From: JBDWFY01 sp965275915
Lineage (GTDB): Bacteria; Pseudomonadota; Alphaproteobacteria; Rhizobiales; Stappiaceae
Assembly (NCBI GenBank): GCA_965275915.1
Contig: CBDHYI010000006.1
Location: forward strand, 496,001 to 560,000
Direction of reading: 5' to 3'
DNA: 64,000 nt
A model generated the notes under the pieces. That model made no database searches and was not told the DNA's origin. It worked only from the letters and a program-made list of their open reading frames with translations. This document shows positions 1 through 8,942 of this stretch, piece by piece. Position 1 is the stretch's first letter; every line of letters begins with the position of its first letter. The position numbers were made by a program, and so were the translations under genes.

Positions 1-237
1 CCGGTGTTGACCATCATGGGCCTGCAATTTTCGTTTCTGATCGCCGGGACCATCATCATCGAGAATGTGTTTTATCTGCCGGGCCTTGGAAGACTTATCT
101 TTCAGGCGATTACTCAGCGCGACCTGATCGTGGTCAAGAGCGTTATTGTTCTGCTTGTTGCGGCTGTCATTGCCGTCAATTTTCTGGTCGATCTGACCTA
201 TGCCGCCGTCGATCCACGATTGAGGCGGCGGTCATGA
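1..237 (+). CDS. ABC transporter permease, DppB/OppB type (C-terminal fragment)
   Basis: Only the last 78 codons lie inside the window; the frame is already open at base 1. The fragment has the hydrophobic helices and the segment FYLPGLGRLIFQAITQRD, typical of the end of dipeptide/oligopeptide permeases, followed by a last helix and the ending DPRLRRR. In this family the protein forms half of the inner-membrane channel with the DppC-like permease. Its stop overlaps the start of the next permease by four bases (ATGA), so the two are translationally coupled and belong to one importer operon. The substrate cannot be read from this fragment. Confidence 0.9.
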   Translation, partial: PVLTIMGLQFSFLIAGTIIIENVFYLPGLGRLIFQAITQRDLIVVKSVIVLLVAAVIAVNFLVDLTYAAVDPRLRRRS

Positions 238-1100
238 GCGTGGCAAAACAGCGACTGCAATCGGCAAAAAGGCTGGCCGGACGCTCTTTGCACAGCGCAA
301 ACTTCGTCATTGGCGGGACGATTTTCCTGCTTGTTGCGCTGATGGCGCTGATATCGTTTTTCTGGGTGCCTTATCCGGTCGACGTTCTTGATATTTCGGC
401 AAAGCTGCAGCCTCCGAGTGCTGCTCACTGGCTTGGAACCGACCATTTCGGCCGGGACATACTGTCAATGATCATGGTCGGGGCGCAGAACTCGATTGCC
501 GTCGCGATTGTCGCGGTGGGGATCGGGCTGTTTATCGGAGTGCCGCTTGGTCTGGCGGCGGCGGTCCGGCGTGGGGCGGCCGACGAATTCCTGATGCGGT
601 TCAACGATCTGGTGTTCGCGTTTCCGGCCCTGCTCTCAGCCGTAATGATCACGGCGATTTTCGGTCCCGGCGCGGTAAACGCGATAATCGCCATCGGAAT
701 TTTCAACATTCCCGTATTTGCGCGGGTCGCCCGCGGGGCGGCTTTGTCATTGATGACGCGGGAGTTTGTTTTGGCGGCACGTGTCGCCGGCAAAGGCCAT
801 GTTCGCATTACCGTTGAACATATTCTGCCCAACATCGCCAATCTCCTGATCGTCCAGGGTACCATTCAGTTTTCCCTTGGAATTCTTGCCGAAGCGGGGC
901 TGTCCTATGTCGGATTGGGTGCTCAACCGCCGGATCCCAGCTGGGGGCGTATGCTGTTCGACGCTCAAACAATGATTGGCCTGGCTCCGCATATCGCCTT
1001 GTTCCCCGGACTGGCCATCATCATCACCGTGCTGGGACTCAATCTCCTCGGCGACGGCCTGCGCGATCTTCTTGATCCCAAATTGCAGCGGCGGAGATGA
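234..1100 (+). CDS. ABC transporter permease, DppC/OppC type
   Basis: A 288-residue inner-membrane permease, normal length for the DppC family. It has an N-terminal helix (about residues 25-45), the family signature WLGTDHFGRD near residue 65, five further hydrophobic segments, and a cytoplasmic EAA-like loop (AARVAGKGHVRITVEHILPN) that contacts the ATPase. The C-terminus LGDGLRDLLDP is also typical. It is coupled by an ATGA overlap to the upstream permease and followed one base later by the ATPase. Together they form a dipeptide/oligopeptide-type importer whose binding protein would lie upstream of the window. The ROK kinase and ArgE-like deacetylase nearby suggest an acylated amino acid, peptide or amino-sugar substrate, but that is inference. 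Confidence 0.92.
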   Translation: MSVAKQRLQSAKRLAGRSLHSANFVIGGTIFLLVALMALISFFWVPYPVDVLDISAKLQPPSAAHWLGTDHFGRDILSMIMVGAQNSIAVAIVAVGIGLFIGVPLGLAAAVRRGAADEFLMRFNDLVFAFPALLSAVMITAIFGPGAVNAIIAIGIFNIPVFARVARGAALSLMTREFVLAARVAGKGHVRITVEHILPNIANLLIVQGTIQFSLGILAEAGLSYVGLGAQPPDPSWGRMLFDAQTMIGLAPHIALFPGLAIIITVLGLNLLGDGLRDLLDPKLQRRR

Positions 1101-1101
1101 C

Positions 1102-2751
1102 ATGAAAAAACCGTTGCTGTCGATCCGCGATTTTCATCTCGATATCGGATCCGTTCCGATCGTGAGAGGTGTTTCGCTGGATCTGCGTCCTGGCGAAATT
1201 TTCGGTCTTGTCGGAGAATCCGGTTCGGGGAAATCGCTGACCGCCTTCTCGACGATGCGACTGCTTCCGAACGGCTGGTCAACCCGCGGCGAAATCCTGT
1301 TCGATGATAAGGATATTCTCTCGCTGAGTGAAAAAGCGATGTGCGGTCTCAGGGGGCGGCAGATCGGCATGGTGTTTCAGGAACCGATGACCGCTCTTAA
1401 TCCGGTCAAAACCATAGGAGATCAGGTCAGCGAGGGGCTGCGGTGGCATCTGAACATTGACGCCAGAGCAGCCGATGCTCGCACGCGCAAGCTTCTTCAC
1501 ATGGTCGGGCTGCCGCCCGAACGTTTTTCGCCGGGGCGCTACCCGCATGAACTGTCCGGCGGTCAGCGGCAGCGGATCGTTATTGCGATGGCAATAGCCC
1601 TGAAGCCCCGTCTTTTGATTGCCGATGAGCCGACAACCGCCCTGGACGTAACGATCCAGGCACAGATTCTGGCGTTGCTGAAGGATATCGTTAAAAAACA
1701 GAAGATGGCGCTGCTGCTGATTTCTCACGATCTGGCGGTCGTCGCCGATATGGCCGACAGAATCGGGATCATGCGAGAAGGCGTTATTGTCGAAACGGGT
1801 CCGACGGCCCGGCTGTTTGAAACAATGAAACACCCCTACTCTCTCAATCTGAAGGACGCATCGACGCATGTTCCCGCAAGAAAAACCGGGCCCGTCCTCT
1901 CCGCCCGGATAAAAGTCCCGCCGCTTCTGTCGGTCCGGCAGCTTGTGTGCGAATATAAACTGCAGCGGAAAAAACTGTTTGCCCCGCGCCCCGTGGTGCG
2001 GGCAGTCAATTCGGTGAGTTTCGATATTTATCCCGGTCAGAGCCTGGGTCTCGTCGGAGAATCGGGATGCGGAAAATCGACATTGGCGCGCGCGCTGCTG
2101 GCTCTGGCGCCGCCCACGAGCGGATCTGTGGAGTTTTTGGGGCAATCGCTGACGGATGCCCGGCATGATGAGTTGATCAAGCTCCGCCGTGACTTGCAGG
2201 TCGTCTTTCAGGATCCGTTCGGCAGTTTCAATCCCCGTCGGCGCGCCCGATGGCTGGTCGGAGAACCGCTCGGTCTTCTGGGAAGAGACATCCAAAAAAC
2301 CGAGCGGCATGATCGAATTGTCGAGGCCCTCAAATCCGTCGGATTGTCGTCGGATGACCTTGACAAGTTCCCGCATGAATTTTCCGGCGGACAACGGCAG
2401 CGCCTTGCGATTGCCCGTGCCCTTGTCACGAATCCAAAGCTGGTCGTCGCTGATGAAGCGGTTTCAGCGCTTGACGTTTCGATCCGCGCTCAGATCCTGG
2501 ATCTCCTGGTCGCGCTTCGGGAGAGGTTTGGAATTTCCTATCTGTTCATCTCCCACGACCTTTCGGTGGTGCGGGCCATCACCGATGAAGTCATGGTGAT
2601 GAATGCGGGTAAGATCGTCGAACATGGACCGACCGGCGACGTTTTTGACCATCCCAAACACCCTTATACGCGTTTGCTGGTGTCCGCCGCTCCGAACCTC
2701 CAACAGGCTCTGAAACGCAGACGAAAGAAAGAAAAACAGACTTTGCGTTAG
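1102..2751 (+). CDS. Dipeptide-type ABC transporter, double ATP-binding protein
   Basis: A 549-residue protein with two ABC ATPase domains in tandem, equivalent to DppD and DppF fused. The first domain has Walker A GESGSGKS, signature LSGGQRQR and Walker B LLIADEPTTALD. The second has GESGCGKS, FSGGQRQR and LVVADEAVSALD, where the usual Pro after the catalytic Glu is Ala. Both domains look active. The reading frame is open further upstream to 976, but that stretch lies inside dppC; ATG 1102 begins MKKPLLSIRDF, normal for the family, and follows the dppC stop by one base. A linker around residues 250-280 resembles the oligopeptide-transporter C-terminal extension. It powers the importer encoded just upstream. 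Confidence 0.93.
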   Translation: MKKPLLSIRDFHLDIGSVPIVRGVSLDLRPGEIFGLVGESGSGKSLTAFSTMRLLPNGWSTRGEILFDDKDILSLSEKAMCGLRGRQIGMVFQEPMTALNPVKTIGDQVSEGLRWHLNIDARAADARTRKLLHMVGLPPERFSPGRYPHELSGGQRQRIVIAMAIALKPRLLIADEPTTALDVTIQAQILALLKDIVKKQKMALLLISHDLAVVADMADRIGIMREGVIVETGPTARLFETMKHPYSLNLKDASTHVPARKTGPVLSARIKVPPLLSVRQLVCEYKLQRKKLFAPRPVVRAVNSVSFDIYPGQSLGLVGESGCGKSTLARALLALAPPTSGSVEFLGQSLTDARHDELIKLRRDLQVVFQDPFGSFNPRRRARWLVGEPLGLLGRDIQKTERHDRIVEALKSVGLSSDDLDKFPHEFSGGQRQRLAIARALVTNPKLVVADEAVSALDVSIRAQILDLLVALRERFGISYLFISHDLSVVRAITDEVMVMNAGKIVEHGPTGDVFDHPKHPYTRLLVSAAPNLQQALKRRRKKEKQTLR

Positions 2752-2866
2752 ACAATCCGATAAAACGATTGCATCGTGCCTCGGTCTTGCTCTACGGCAT
2801 TGGCGCAAATTGCGTGGCTGGAAGGCCCGCATAGGATCGGTTGCCGGAACTCCACTGGAAAGAAAA

Positions 2867-3763
2867 ATGCGGATCGGACTCGACTGCGGCGGAACGAAAA
2901 TTGAAGGTGTCGCGCTGGATGATCAGGGCTCCCAACTGTTTCGCAAACGTGTTCCGACACCGCGCAACGATTATGCAGCGTGCCTTCAGGCTATAAAAGG
3001 GCTTGTCATGGACGCGGAAGCCGATACCGGATCCACCGGCAGTGTCGGCGTGGGTATTCCGGGATCGATTTCTCCGCTATCCGGCCGCGTCAAAAACGCC
3101 AATATGACATGGTTTAACGGCGAGCCCCTTGATCAGGATCTCAGCACGCTTCTTGAGCGCCCGGTGCGTGTGCAAAACGACGCAAATTGTTTCGCGGTGT
3201 CGGAAGCGGTCGATGGCTCCGGTTCCGGTTGCGGGGTGGTCTTTGCCGTCATTCTGGGAACCGGTTGCGGATCGGGCATTGCGCTGGACGGTGTCGCGCT
3301 GACCGGCTATCAGGCCAGTGCCGGAGAAATTGGGCACATCCCCCTTCCCTGGATGACAGAGACGGAATTTCCCGGCCCGACGTGCTGGTGTGGCAGACGG
3401 GGCTGCCTTGAGAGCTATGTTTCGGGAACCGGATTTGAACGTGATTTTACCGAGGTCACGGGGCGTCGATTGTCCGGGGCCGAGATCATGGCCGGGGCCG
3501 ACCGGGGAGACGGCGAATGCGAAGCGGCGTTCGTGCGTTACAAAGACAGGTTGGCCAGGGGTTTGGCCAAGATGTGCAACATCCTGGACCCGGATGTCAT
3601 TGTTCTGGGAGGCGGCATGTCCAATGCCGATCGACTCTATACCGAACTGCCGGATCTGATCGGCAGGCATATTTTCTCCGACACCTTCGAGACGCCGATC
3701 AGAAAAGCCAAACACGGGGACAGTTCAGGGGTGCGCGGTGCGGCCTGGTTGTGGAATGAATGA
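2867..3763 (+). CDS. ROK-family sugar kinase (N-acetylglucosamine kinase-like)
   Basis: A 298-residue cytoplasmic kinase. It starts MRIGLDCGGTKIEGVALD, the N-terminal phosphate-binding loop of ROK kinases, has the sugar-site stretch ND-ANCFAVSEA near residue 105, and the family zinc site CWCGRRGCLESY near residue 180, followed by GGGMSN near the end. ROK kinases phosphorylate free hexoses, usually GlcNAc, glucose, fructose or mannose; the N-terminus most resembles NagK. The frame is open from 2810, but ATG 2867 is preceded by GGAAAG and gives the normal family start. It lies 115 bp after the importer ATPase and may act on the sugar part of the imported compound. The exact sugar is not determined. 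Confidence 0.85.
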   Translation: MRIGLDCGGTKIEGVALDDQGSQLFRKRVPTPRNDYAACLQAIKGLVMDAEADTGSTGSVGVGIPGSISPLSGRVKNANMTWFNGEPLDQDLSTLLERPVRVQNDANCFAVSEAVDGSGSGCGVVFAVILGTGCGSGIALDGVALTGYQASAGEIGHIPLPWMTETEFPGPTCWCGRRGCLESYVSGTGFERDFTEVTGRRLSGAEIMAGADRGDGECEAAFVRYKDRLARGLAKMCNILDPDVIVLGGGMSNADRLYTELPDLIGRHIFSDTFETPIRKAKHGDSSGVRGAAWLWNE

Positions 3764-3794
3764 GGCTTGAGCCTAAAATCACTTTTCCGGCGGT

Positions 3795-4351
3795 TTGTTG
3801 TTTGCGCCGATGGTGCTCATGATCTCACGGCTGCAGGTATCGCCGTTTCGAAGGACCAAAGGGCACGCGATACTTCCGGTTACGCACCGCCTGGCCGCAA
3901 GGGACATCTTGGCACCGGAAGATTTGATGGCGAAGATTTCATTGCCTTTAATCGGCGATTTCAGAGACGCTCGGTGTATGACAGATTGTTTCGCGAACGT
4001 GGGGCGGCCCGAAACATCGTCATTGAAACGGGCACTTCACACACAGTCCTGGAAATGGTACGCCGAGGTGCCGGCGTTGTGCTGATCAACCCCTTTCCGT
4101 TCATTCTCCATGAGTGTCCGGAAGTGGTTTTTCGAAAGTTTGTACTTGAAGGGGACTATGCGACGAGTTTCGTATCGCCATTAGGACCGGTAACACTCTT
4201 GTGCGGCGTTTCATCGAATTTGCGCGCAAACATGGTCCCGGAGATAGCTGTTTCAGCCCGGTTTGAGGCACATCCCGACTTGACGGTGTTTACGCACCCT
4301 GAGCAACACAGGACAAGCAGCATCCAATTACTGGCGGAATATAGAATTTGA
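3795..4351 (+). pseudogene. LysR-family regulator remnant (HTH lost, frameshifted)
   Basis: Two overlapping frames together give the C-terminal half of a LysR effector domain. One frame carries HRLAARDILAPEDL; the other continues it with DGEDFIAFNRRF, IETGTSHTVLEMVRRGAGV and VLINPFPF. The join falls at about 3930 and needs one inserted base, so a single-base deletion is likely. No helix-turn-helix can be found: the ROK kinase stops at 3763 and leaves no room, so the N-terminal DNA-binding half is gone. The second frame is open to 4351 and runs four bases into argE. The intact gene probably once regulated the neighbouring importer, kinase or deacetylase genes. Confidence 0.75.
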
Positions 4352-5499
4352 CCCCCAATGATATACTGGCGCACCTCGTCTCATTTGATACGACCAGCCG
4401 CAACTCCAATCTGCCGCTGATTGACTGGGTTGAGACCTACCTTGCGGATCACGGCGTCTCCTCCGAGCGGATCTATGACGAGACCGGGCGGAAAGCCAAT
4501 CTCTATGCCACCATAGGTCCGGGAGATGTTCCCGGTTATGTTCTGTCCGGACATACCGACGTTGTGCCCGTTGACGGACAGGACTGGCAAACCGATCCGT
4601 TCCGACTTGAAGAAAAGGACGGACGGCTTTTCGGTCGCGGCACGTGCGACATGAAAGGATTTCTGGCCTGTTGCCTTGCGAAAGTGCCGGACTTCGTTGC
4701 CGCACAGCTGGCGAAGCCGATCCACCTTGCTTTTTCCTATGACGAAGAAGTCGGCTGCATCGGCGTCCAGAGCTTGTTACGTGATCTCAGGGAGCAGCCT
4801 GTAAGGCCGGAGGCCTGTTTTGTCGGCGAACCCACCAACATGCAGGTGGTGATCGCCCATAAGTCCAAACGATCCCTGAGGGCGCGCTTCACCGGCAAGG
4901 CCTGCCATTCTTCGCTTGCTCCTGAAGGGGTAAACGCCGTCGATTATGCAGCCCGCTTTGTTGTCAAGTTGCAGGAAATGGCCAAACGTCTTGAACATGG
5001 CCCGCTGGACAATCTTTACGATGTCCCCTTCTCTACGGCCCATACCGGCACAATCGAAGGAGGAACGATCCTCAATATTGTGCCCGAGCATTGCGAACTG
5101 TCCTTTGAATTCAGGGTTTTACCGGACGAAAACGCCGACGCACTGGTGGACGAGATAAAGGACTTTGCCAAAAGCACTCTCGAACCGGAGATGAAGGCCC
5201 GGTCGGAACAGAGTCAAATCAGATTTGAATGGATTTCACAGTTTTCCGGCCTGAACACAGCTCAAGATGCTGCTGTGACAAGGCTCGCAAAACGCCTGGC
5301 AGGCCGAAACGATCATGCCAAAGTGGCTTATGGTACGGAAGCCGGCCTTTTTGTTGATATTGCAGGAATTCCGACCGTTGTTGTCGGTCCGGGCTCTATA
5401 GAACAGGCGCATAAACCGAATGAATTCATTGCCGCCGCCGAGCTTGAGAAATGCAGCGCGTTCCTGGATCAGCTGTGCCGGCATGCCGCTTCAGCTTGA
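4348..5499 (+). CDS. argE: Acetylornithine deacetylase (ArgE family, M20 peptidase)
   Basis: A 383-residue cytoplasmic metallo-hydrolase of the M20/ArgE/DapE family. It shows the metal ligand motif SGHTDVVPV near residue 66, GRGTCDMKGF near 100, the catalytic and bridging acidic pair in SYDEEVGC near 132, FVGEPT near 157, and a C-terminal HKPNEF motif carrying the last metal-ligand His. The length matches proteobacterial ArgE (about 380), which deacetylates N-acetylornithine; related enzymes act on other N-acyl amino acids. The start is a TTG, as no ATG gives the full conserved N-terminus MTPNDILAHLVSFDTTS; GGCGGA lies 9 bases before it. The position after the importer genes suggests catabolic use, so the arginine role is less certain than the family. 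Confidence 0.85.
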   Translation: MTPNDILAHLVSFDTTSRNSNLPLIDWVETYLADHGVSSERIYDETGRKANLYATIGPGDVPGYVLSGHTDVVPVDGQDWQTDPFRLEEKDGRLFGRGTCDMKGFLACCLAKVPDFVAAQLAKPIHLAFSYDEEVGCIGVQSLLRDLREQPVRPEACFVGEPTNMQVVIAHKSKRSLRARFTGKACHSSLAPEGVNAVDYAARFVVKLQEMAKRLEHGPLDNLYDVPFSTAHTGTIEGGTILNIVPEHCELSFEFRVLPDENADALVDEIKDFAKSTLEPEMKARSEQSQIRFEWISQFSGLNTAQDAAVTRLAKRLAGRNDHAKVAYGTEAGLFVDIAGIPTVVVGPGSIEQAHKPNEFIAAAELEKCSAFLDQLCRHAASA

Positions 5500-5566
5500 G
5501 AACCTGCTCACAGCGGAGTGCCTTCTGGATATTGCATCTTCGAAGGAGCTGGTCTAATCAGGAGCG

Positions 5567-5620
5567 ATGAACATGCAGAAAGTGACGACAATTCGTAAGG
5601 ATTGGTGGTGGCGCGCTTAG
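5567..5620 (+). CDS. trpL: trp operon leader peptide TrpL
   Basis: A 17-codon open frame encoding MNMQKVTTIRKDWWWRA, with three consecutive Trp codons near its end. It is preceded by AGGAG three bases upstream of the ATG. Rhizobial trpE(G) genes are known to be controlled by ribosome-mediated attenuation through a leader peptide with consecutive Trp codons; in Sinorhizobium meliloti the short attenuated transcript (rnTrpL) and the peptide (peTrpL) also act in trans. The peptide, the following RNA structures and trpE(G) are arranged here in the same way. Too short for most gene finders. Confidence 0.9.
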   Translation: MNMQKVTTIRKDWWWRA

Positions 5621-5697
5621 GGCGGCCGCGACACGTCATTTCTTTTTGTGACATTGGATCAAGGGCCGCTGCGGAAATTCCGGGCGGCTTTGTTGTT
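5621..5697 (+). promoter_or_regulatory. trp transcription attenuator
   Basis: Downstream of trpL there are mutually exclusive pairings. GCCGC at 5665-5669 can pair with GCGGC at 5684-5688, with an inner CGG/CCG pairing, and a T-rich tail TTTGTTGTT follows: this is the terminator. GGCCGC at 5664-5669 can instead pair with GCGGCC at 5622-5627, right after the leader stop codon, giving an antiterminator that removes the left arm of the terminator. Stalling at the Trp codons (5603-5611) would leave 5622-5669 free to pair, so trpE(G) is read when tryptophan is scarce. Confidence 0.85.
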
Positions 5698-5743
5698 ACT
5701 GGCTCCCGCAGGTTACGCAGGTTACGATTAAGGAAAAGATCAG

Positions 5744-7933
5744 ATGGCGAATTTGGCGGACCAGCGCTTTGTGACATCCGGCGGTATCGAGGTTGTCCGC
5801 CGTGCGCGGAACTCCGACTATGAAGCGGGAACCGAGGCTTGGACCGACCGGCTCGACCGGACACGGGGTGCGGTGTTTTCGTCCAACTACGAATACCCTG
5901 GTCGCTATACACGCTGGGATACCGCTATTGCCAATCCGCCGCTGATGTTTTCATCCAACGGTTCCTCGGTGAAGATTGAAGCCTTGAACGCGCGCGGCCG
6001 ACTGCTTGTTCAGGCCATCGGACCGGTATTGAACAACCTTGAAGGTATCGAAGGCCTGCAAACGTCGGATGATGGGATCAATCTGACAATCGCGCCGTCG
6101 GAACGGTCTTTCACTGAAGAAGAACGGTCCCGGCAGCCGTCCGTTTTCCTCGTTATTCGGACACTGATCGATCTGTTTGCATGCGATGATCCGAATCTCG
6201 GCCTTTATGGAGCTTTCGGTTACGATGTAGCGTTTCAGTTCGAGCCGATTGAACAAAAGATCGTCCGTCCGGACGATCAGCGCGACATTGTGCTGTTTTT
6301 GCCCGATGAAGTGCTGGTGGTTGACCATCACGCCCGGCGGGCCACGGTCTATGAGTATGAGTTTATCGTCGACGGGAAATCGACTATGGACCTGTCCTCA
6401 AAAAGCGAGCCGACGCCGTTCATGGCCGCCAATCACGATCCCGGAAGAGGCGATCATAAGCCGGGAGAATATGCCGCGCTTGTCAAAGAAGCAATTGAGT
6501 ATTTCAAACGCGGCGATCTGTTCGAAGTGGTGCCCGGGCAGACGTTTACAGAGCGATGCACTGCACACCCCTCTGCCATCAGCCGTCTGTTGAAAGATAT
6601 CAACCCCTCCCCGTATTCGTTTTTTATCAATCTTGGCGACAACGAGTTTCTCGTCGGAGCATCCCCGGAGATGTATGTCCGGGTCACGGGCGGCCGTCGG
6701 GTGGAGACCTGCCCGATCTCCGGAACGATCCGTCGCGGCAAAAACGCGATTGAGGATGAGGCGCAGATCCGTAAACTGTTGAATTCCGCCAAGGACGAGG
6801 CGGAACTCACCATGTGTTCGGACGTGGACCGCAACGACAAGAGCCGTATTTGCGAACCGGGCTCCGTGCGGGTTATCGGGCGCCGTCAGATCGAAATGTA
6901 CTCCCGCCTGATCCATACTGTCGATCATATCGAGGCCATCCTCAGAGAGGACATGGACGCGCTGGATGCGTTTCTTTCCCATACCTGGGCGGTGACTGTC
7001 ACCGGCGCGCCCAAACGCTGGGCGATGCAGTTTATTGAAGACCATGAGAAAAGTCCGCGCGCCTGGTATGGCGGTGCGATTGGCATGATCCACTTTAATG
7101 GCGACCTGAACACCGGCCTGACGTTGAGAACGGTCCGTATCAAAAACGGCATCGCTGAAATTCGCGCAGGAGCAACGCTTCTTTATGACAGTGTTCCGGA
7201 AGATGAAGAAGCGGAGACGGAACTGAAGGCCTCGGCCATGATCGAAGCGGTCCGCAAGGCGGGTACGGTTGAAGAGCGGGCCGAAGACACGGAAAACCTT
7301 CATGTGGGCAAAGGCGTCAAAATCCTCCTGATCGACCATGAGGACAGCTTTGTACACACACTGGCCAACTATTTCCGTCAGACCGGGGCAGAGGTGGTCA
7401 CCTATCGCTCGCCGGTGAGTGACGCTTTGTTTGACGACGTCGCACCGGACCTGGTTGTGTTGTCTCCCGGTCCCGGCCGCCCGGCGGACTTTGACTGTGC
7501 GGCGACAATCGGACGGGCACGGGCAAGAGGGTTGCCGATCTTCGGGGTTTGCCTCGGATTACAGGCCCTCTGCGAGTCCTTCGGCGGTACTTTGGGACAA
7601 CTGGATGTGCCCGTTCACGGAAAACCGTCTCCTGTCACTTTCGACGCGGACAGTCCACTGTTTGACGGTCTTCAGTCTCCTGTCACAACAGGCCGCTATC
7701 ACTCTCTTTACGCCCGGCCGGATCTTGTGCCCTCCGGATTGCGCGTAACGGCGAAGACGGAAGACGGCGTGCCCATGGCAATCGAGCATGTGTCCGAGCC
7801 GATTGCCGCTGTTCAGTTCCATCCTGAATCGATTATGTCGCTTGATCAGGAAGCGGGGCACCGGATCATCGCAAACGTGGTGGAAAAACTGGCACGCCGC
7901 AGCAATCACGATGCTTTAAGGGCAACGGCCTGA
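5744..7933 (+). CDS. trpE(G): Anthranilate synthase, fused components I and II (TrpE(G))
   Basis: A 729-residue cytoplasmic enzyme converting chorismate and glutamine to anthranilate, the first step of tryptophan synthesis. The N-terminal two thirds are TrpE: PISGTIRRGKNAIEDE and DVDRNDKSRI mark the chorismate-binding region. From about residue 525 a class I glutamine amidotransferase (TrpG) follows: ILLIDHEDSFVHTLANYF, catalytic Cys in GVCLGLQALC and the His/Glu pair in QFHPES. TrpE-TrpG fusions of this length are characteristic of rhizobia and relatives. It is preceded by the trpL attenuator and ends 10 bp from a convergent SDR gene, so it is probably transcribed alone; other trp genes are not in the window. 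Confidence 0.97.
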   Translation: MANLADQRFVTSGGIEVVRRARNSDYEAGTEAWTDRLDRTRGAVFSSNYEYPGRYTRWDTAIANPPLMFSSNGSSVKIEALNARGRLLVQAIGPVLNNLEGIEGLQTSDDGINLTIAPSERSFTEEERSRQPSVFLVIRTLIDLFACDDPNLGLYGAFGYDVAFQFEPIEQKIVRPDDQRDIVLFLPDEVLVVDHHARRATVYEYEFIVDGKSTMDLSSKSEPTPFMAANHDPGRGDHKPGEYAALVKEAIEYFKRGDLFEVVPGQTFTERCTAHPSAISRLLKDINPSPYSFFINLGDNEFLVGASPEMYVRVTGGRRVETCPISGTIRRGKNAIEDEAQIRKLLNSAKDEAELTMCSDVDRNDKSRICEPGSVRVIGRRQIEMYSRLIHTVDHIEAILREDMDALDAFLSHTWAVTVTGAPKRWAMQFIEDHEKSPRAWYGGAIGMIHFNGDLNTGLTLRTVRIKNGIAEIRAGATLLYDSVPEDEEAETELKASAMIEAVRKAGTVEERAEDTENLHVGKGVKILLIDHEDSFVHTLANYFRQTGAEVVTYRSPVSDALFDDVAPDLVVLSPGPGRPADFDCAATIGRARARGLPIFGVCLGLQALCESFGGTLGQLDVPVHGKPSPVTFDADSPLFDGLQSPVTTGRYHSLYARPDLVPSGLRVTAKTEDGVPMAIEHVSEPIAAVQFHPESIMSLDQEAGHRIIANVVEKLARRSNHDALRATA

Positions 7934-7943
7934 TTGCAGGCAT

Positions 7944-8711
7944 TTATCGCGGCGCCATGCGGATCGCGCCGTCAAGGCGGATTGTTTCCCCATTCAGCAT
8001 TTCATTGCGGATGATATGCTCGACAAGCTCGGCATACTCAATGGCTCGGCCAAGTCGGGACGGAAACGGAACCTGTTGGCCCAATGACTGCTGCACCTCG
8101 TCCGGAAGCGCCTTCACCATCGGAGTTTCGAACAGGCCGGGAGCAATCGTCATCACCCGGATCCCGATCCTGGACAGATCGCGTGCGACAGGCAACGTTA
8201 GAGAGGCGACGCCGCCCTTGGAAGCGGCGTATGCTGCCTGTCCCATCTGGCCGTCAAACGCTGCGACGGAGGCAGTGGAAATCATGACCCCGCGCTCGCC
8301 GTCGTCTGAAACGGGTTCAAGTTCGGCGATTCCGGTCGCGGCAAGTGCCATGCAGCGAAATGTGCCGACCAGATTGACGTTGACCACGTTCTCAAACACA
8401 TCGAGCGGGTGCGGCTGTCCCTTCGATGTTGTCTTTGAAGCAGGAGCAATTCCCGCGCAATTCACCAGAATGCGTTCCTGCCCGTTATAGACGCGGGCCT
8501 TTGCGAAACCTTCTTCAACACTCTTGTTGTCCGATACATCAACCGTGCAGCAGACCCCGCCAATCTCCGAGGCAATTTCCCGGCCCCGATCCTCATTCAT
8601 GTCGAAAAGAGCGACCTTGACACCGTGCGCGGCCAGGGCGCGTGCTGTTGCTTCTCCCAGACCTGACGCCCCACCTGTCACAATCGCTGAAACGGTTTCA
8701 TCCAAACGCAT
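7944..8711 (-). CDS. SDR-family 3-hydroxyacyl-CoA dehydrogenase (HSD10-like)
   Basis: A 255-residue short-chain dehydrogenase. It has the NAD-binding TGGASGLG near residue 12, NCAGIA near 85, the catalytic Ser in ISTASVAAFDG, the YAASKGG catalytic Tyr/Lys pair near 160, and IAPGLFETPM near 190. The insert between NCAGIA and the N-V-N-L-V-G segment, and the C-terminal EHIIRNEMLNGETIRLDGAIRM, are typical of type 2 3-hydroxyacyl-CoA dehydrogenases, which oxidise 2-methyl-3-hydroxybutyryl-CoA and similar substrates. GGAGG seven bases before ATG 8711 supports the start. It is convergent with trpE(G) and stands alone; no acyl-CoA partners are adjacent, so the substrate is an inference from family resemblance. 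Confidence 0.85.
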   Translation of the reverse strand: MRLDETVSAIVTGGASGLGEATARALAAHGVKVALFDMNEDRGREIASEIGGVCCTVDVSDNKSVEEGFAKARVYNGQERILVNCAGIAPASKTTSKGQPHPLDVFENVVNVNLVGTFRCMALAATGIAELEPVSDDGERGVMISTASVAAFDGQMGQAAYAASKGGVASLTLPVARDLSRIGIRVMTIAPGLFETPMVKALPDEVQQSLGQQVPFPSRLGRAIEYAELVEHIIRNEMLNGETIRLDGAIRMAPR

Positions 8712-8942
8712 CTGTTGCCTCCGATAAATTGGAATTCAGATTATCGGTGGCAGGTCCCTTCGAAAAGGTCAACAGCGTGTCCGCCTTACACCCATCCCGC
8801 AAAAGTTGGAGTCCTTTTGCAACAAGGATACGCGGTACAATGAAGGCCGGGGCATTTCACGCGATTTGTCAATCGCGAGAATTGCCTTGGCCGGCAATCA
8901 AAATGGCCGCGGTCAAATAAACCAAGATAAACAGAATGCGTT

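Noticed and set aside
976..1101. Upstream extension of the importer ATPase to 976
   Set aside because: It overlaps the DppC-type gene in another frame and adds residues foreign to the family; ATG 1102 fits the family start.
8799..8877. Two 7-bp hairpins (8799-8820 and 8860-8877) as terminator of the cyclase gene
   Set aside because: Both stems are short and neither has a T-run on the minus strand; evidence too weak for a terminator call.
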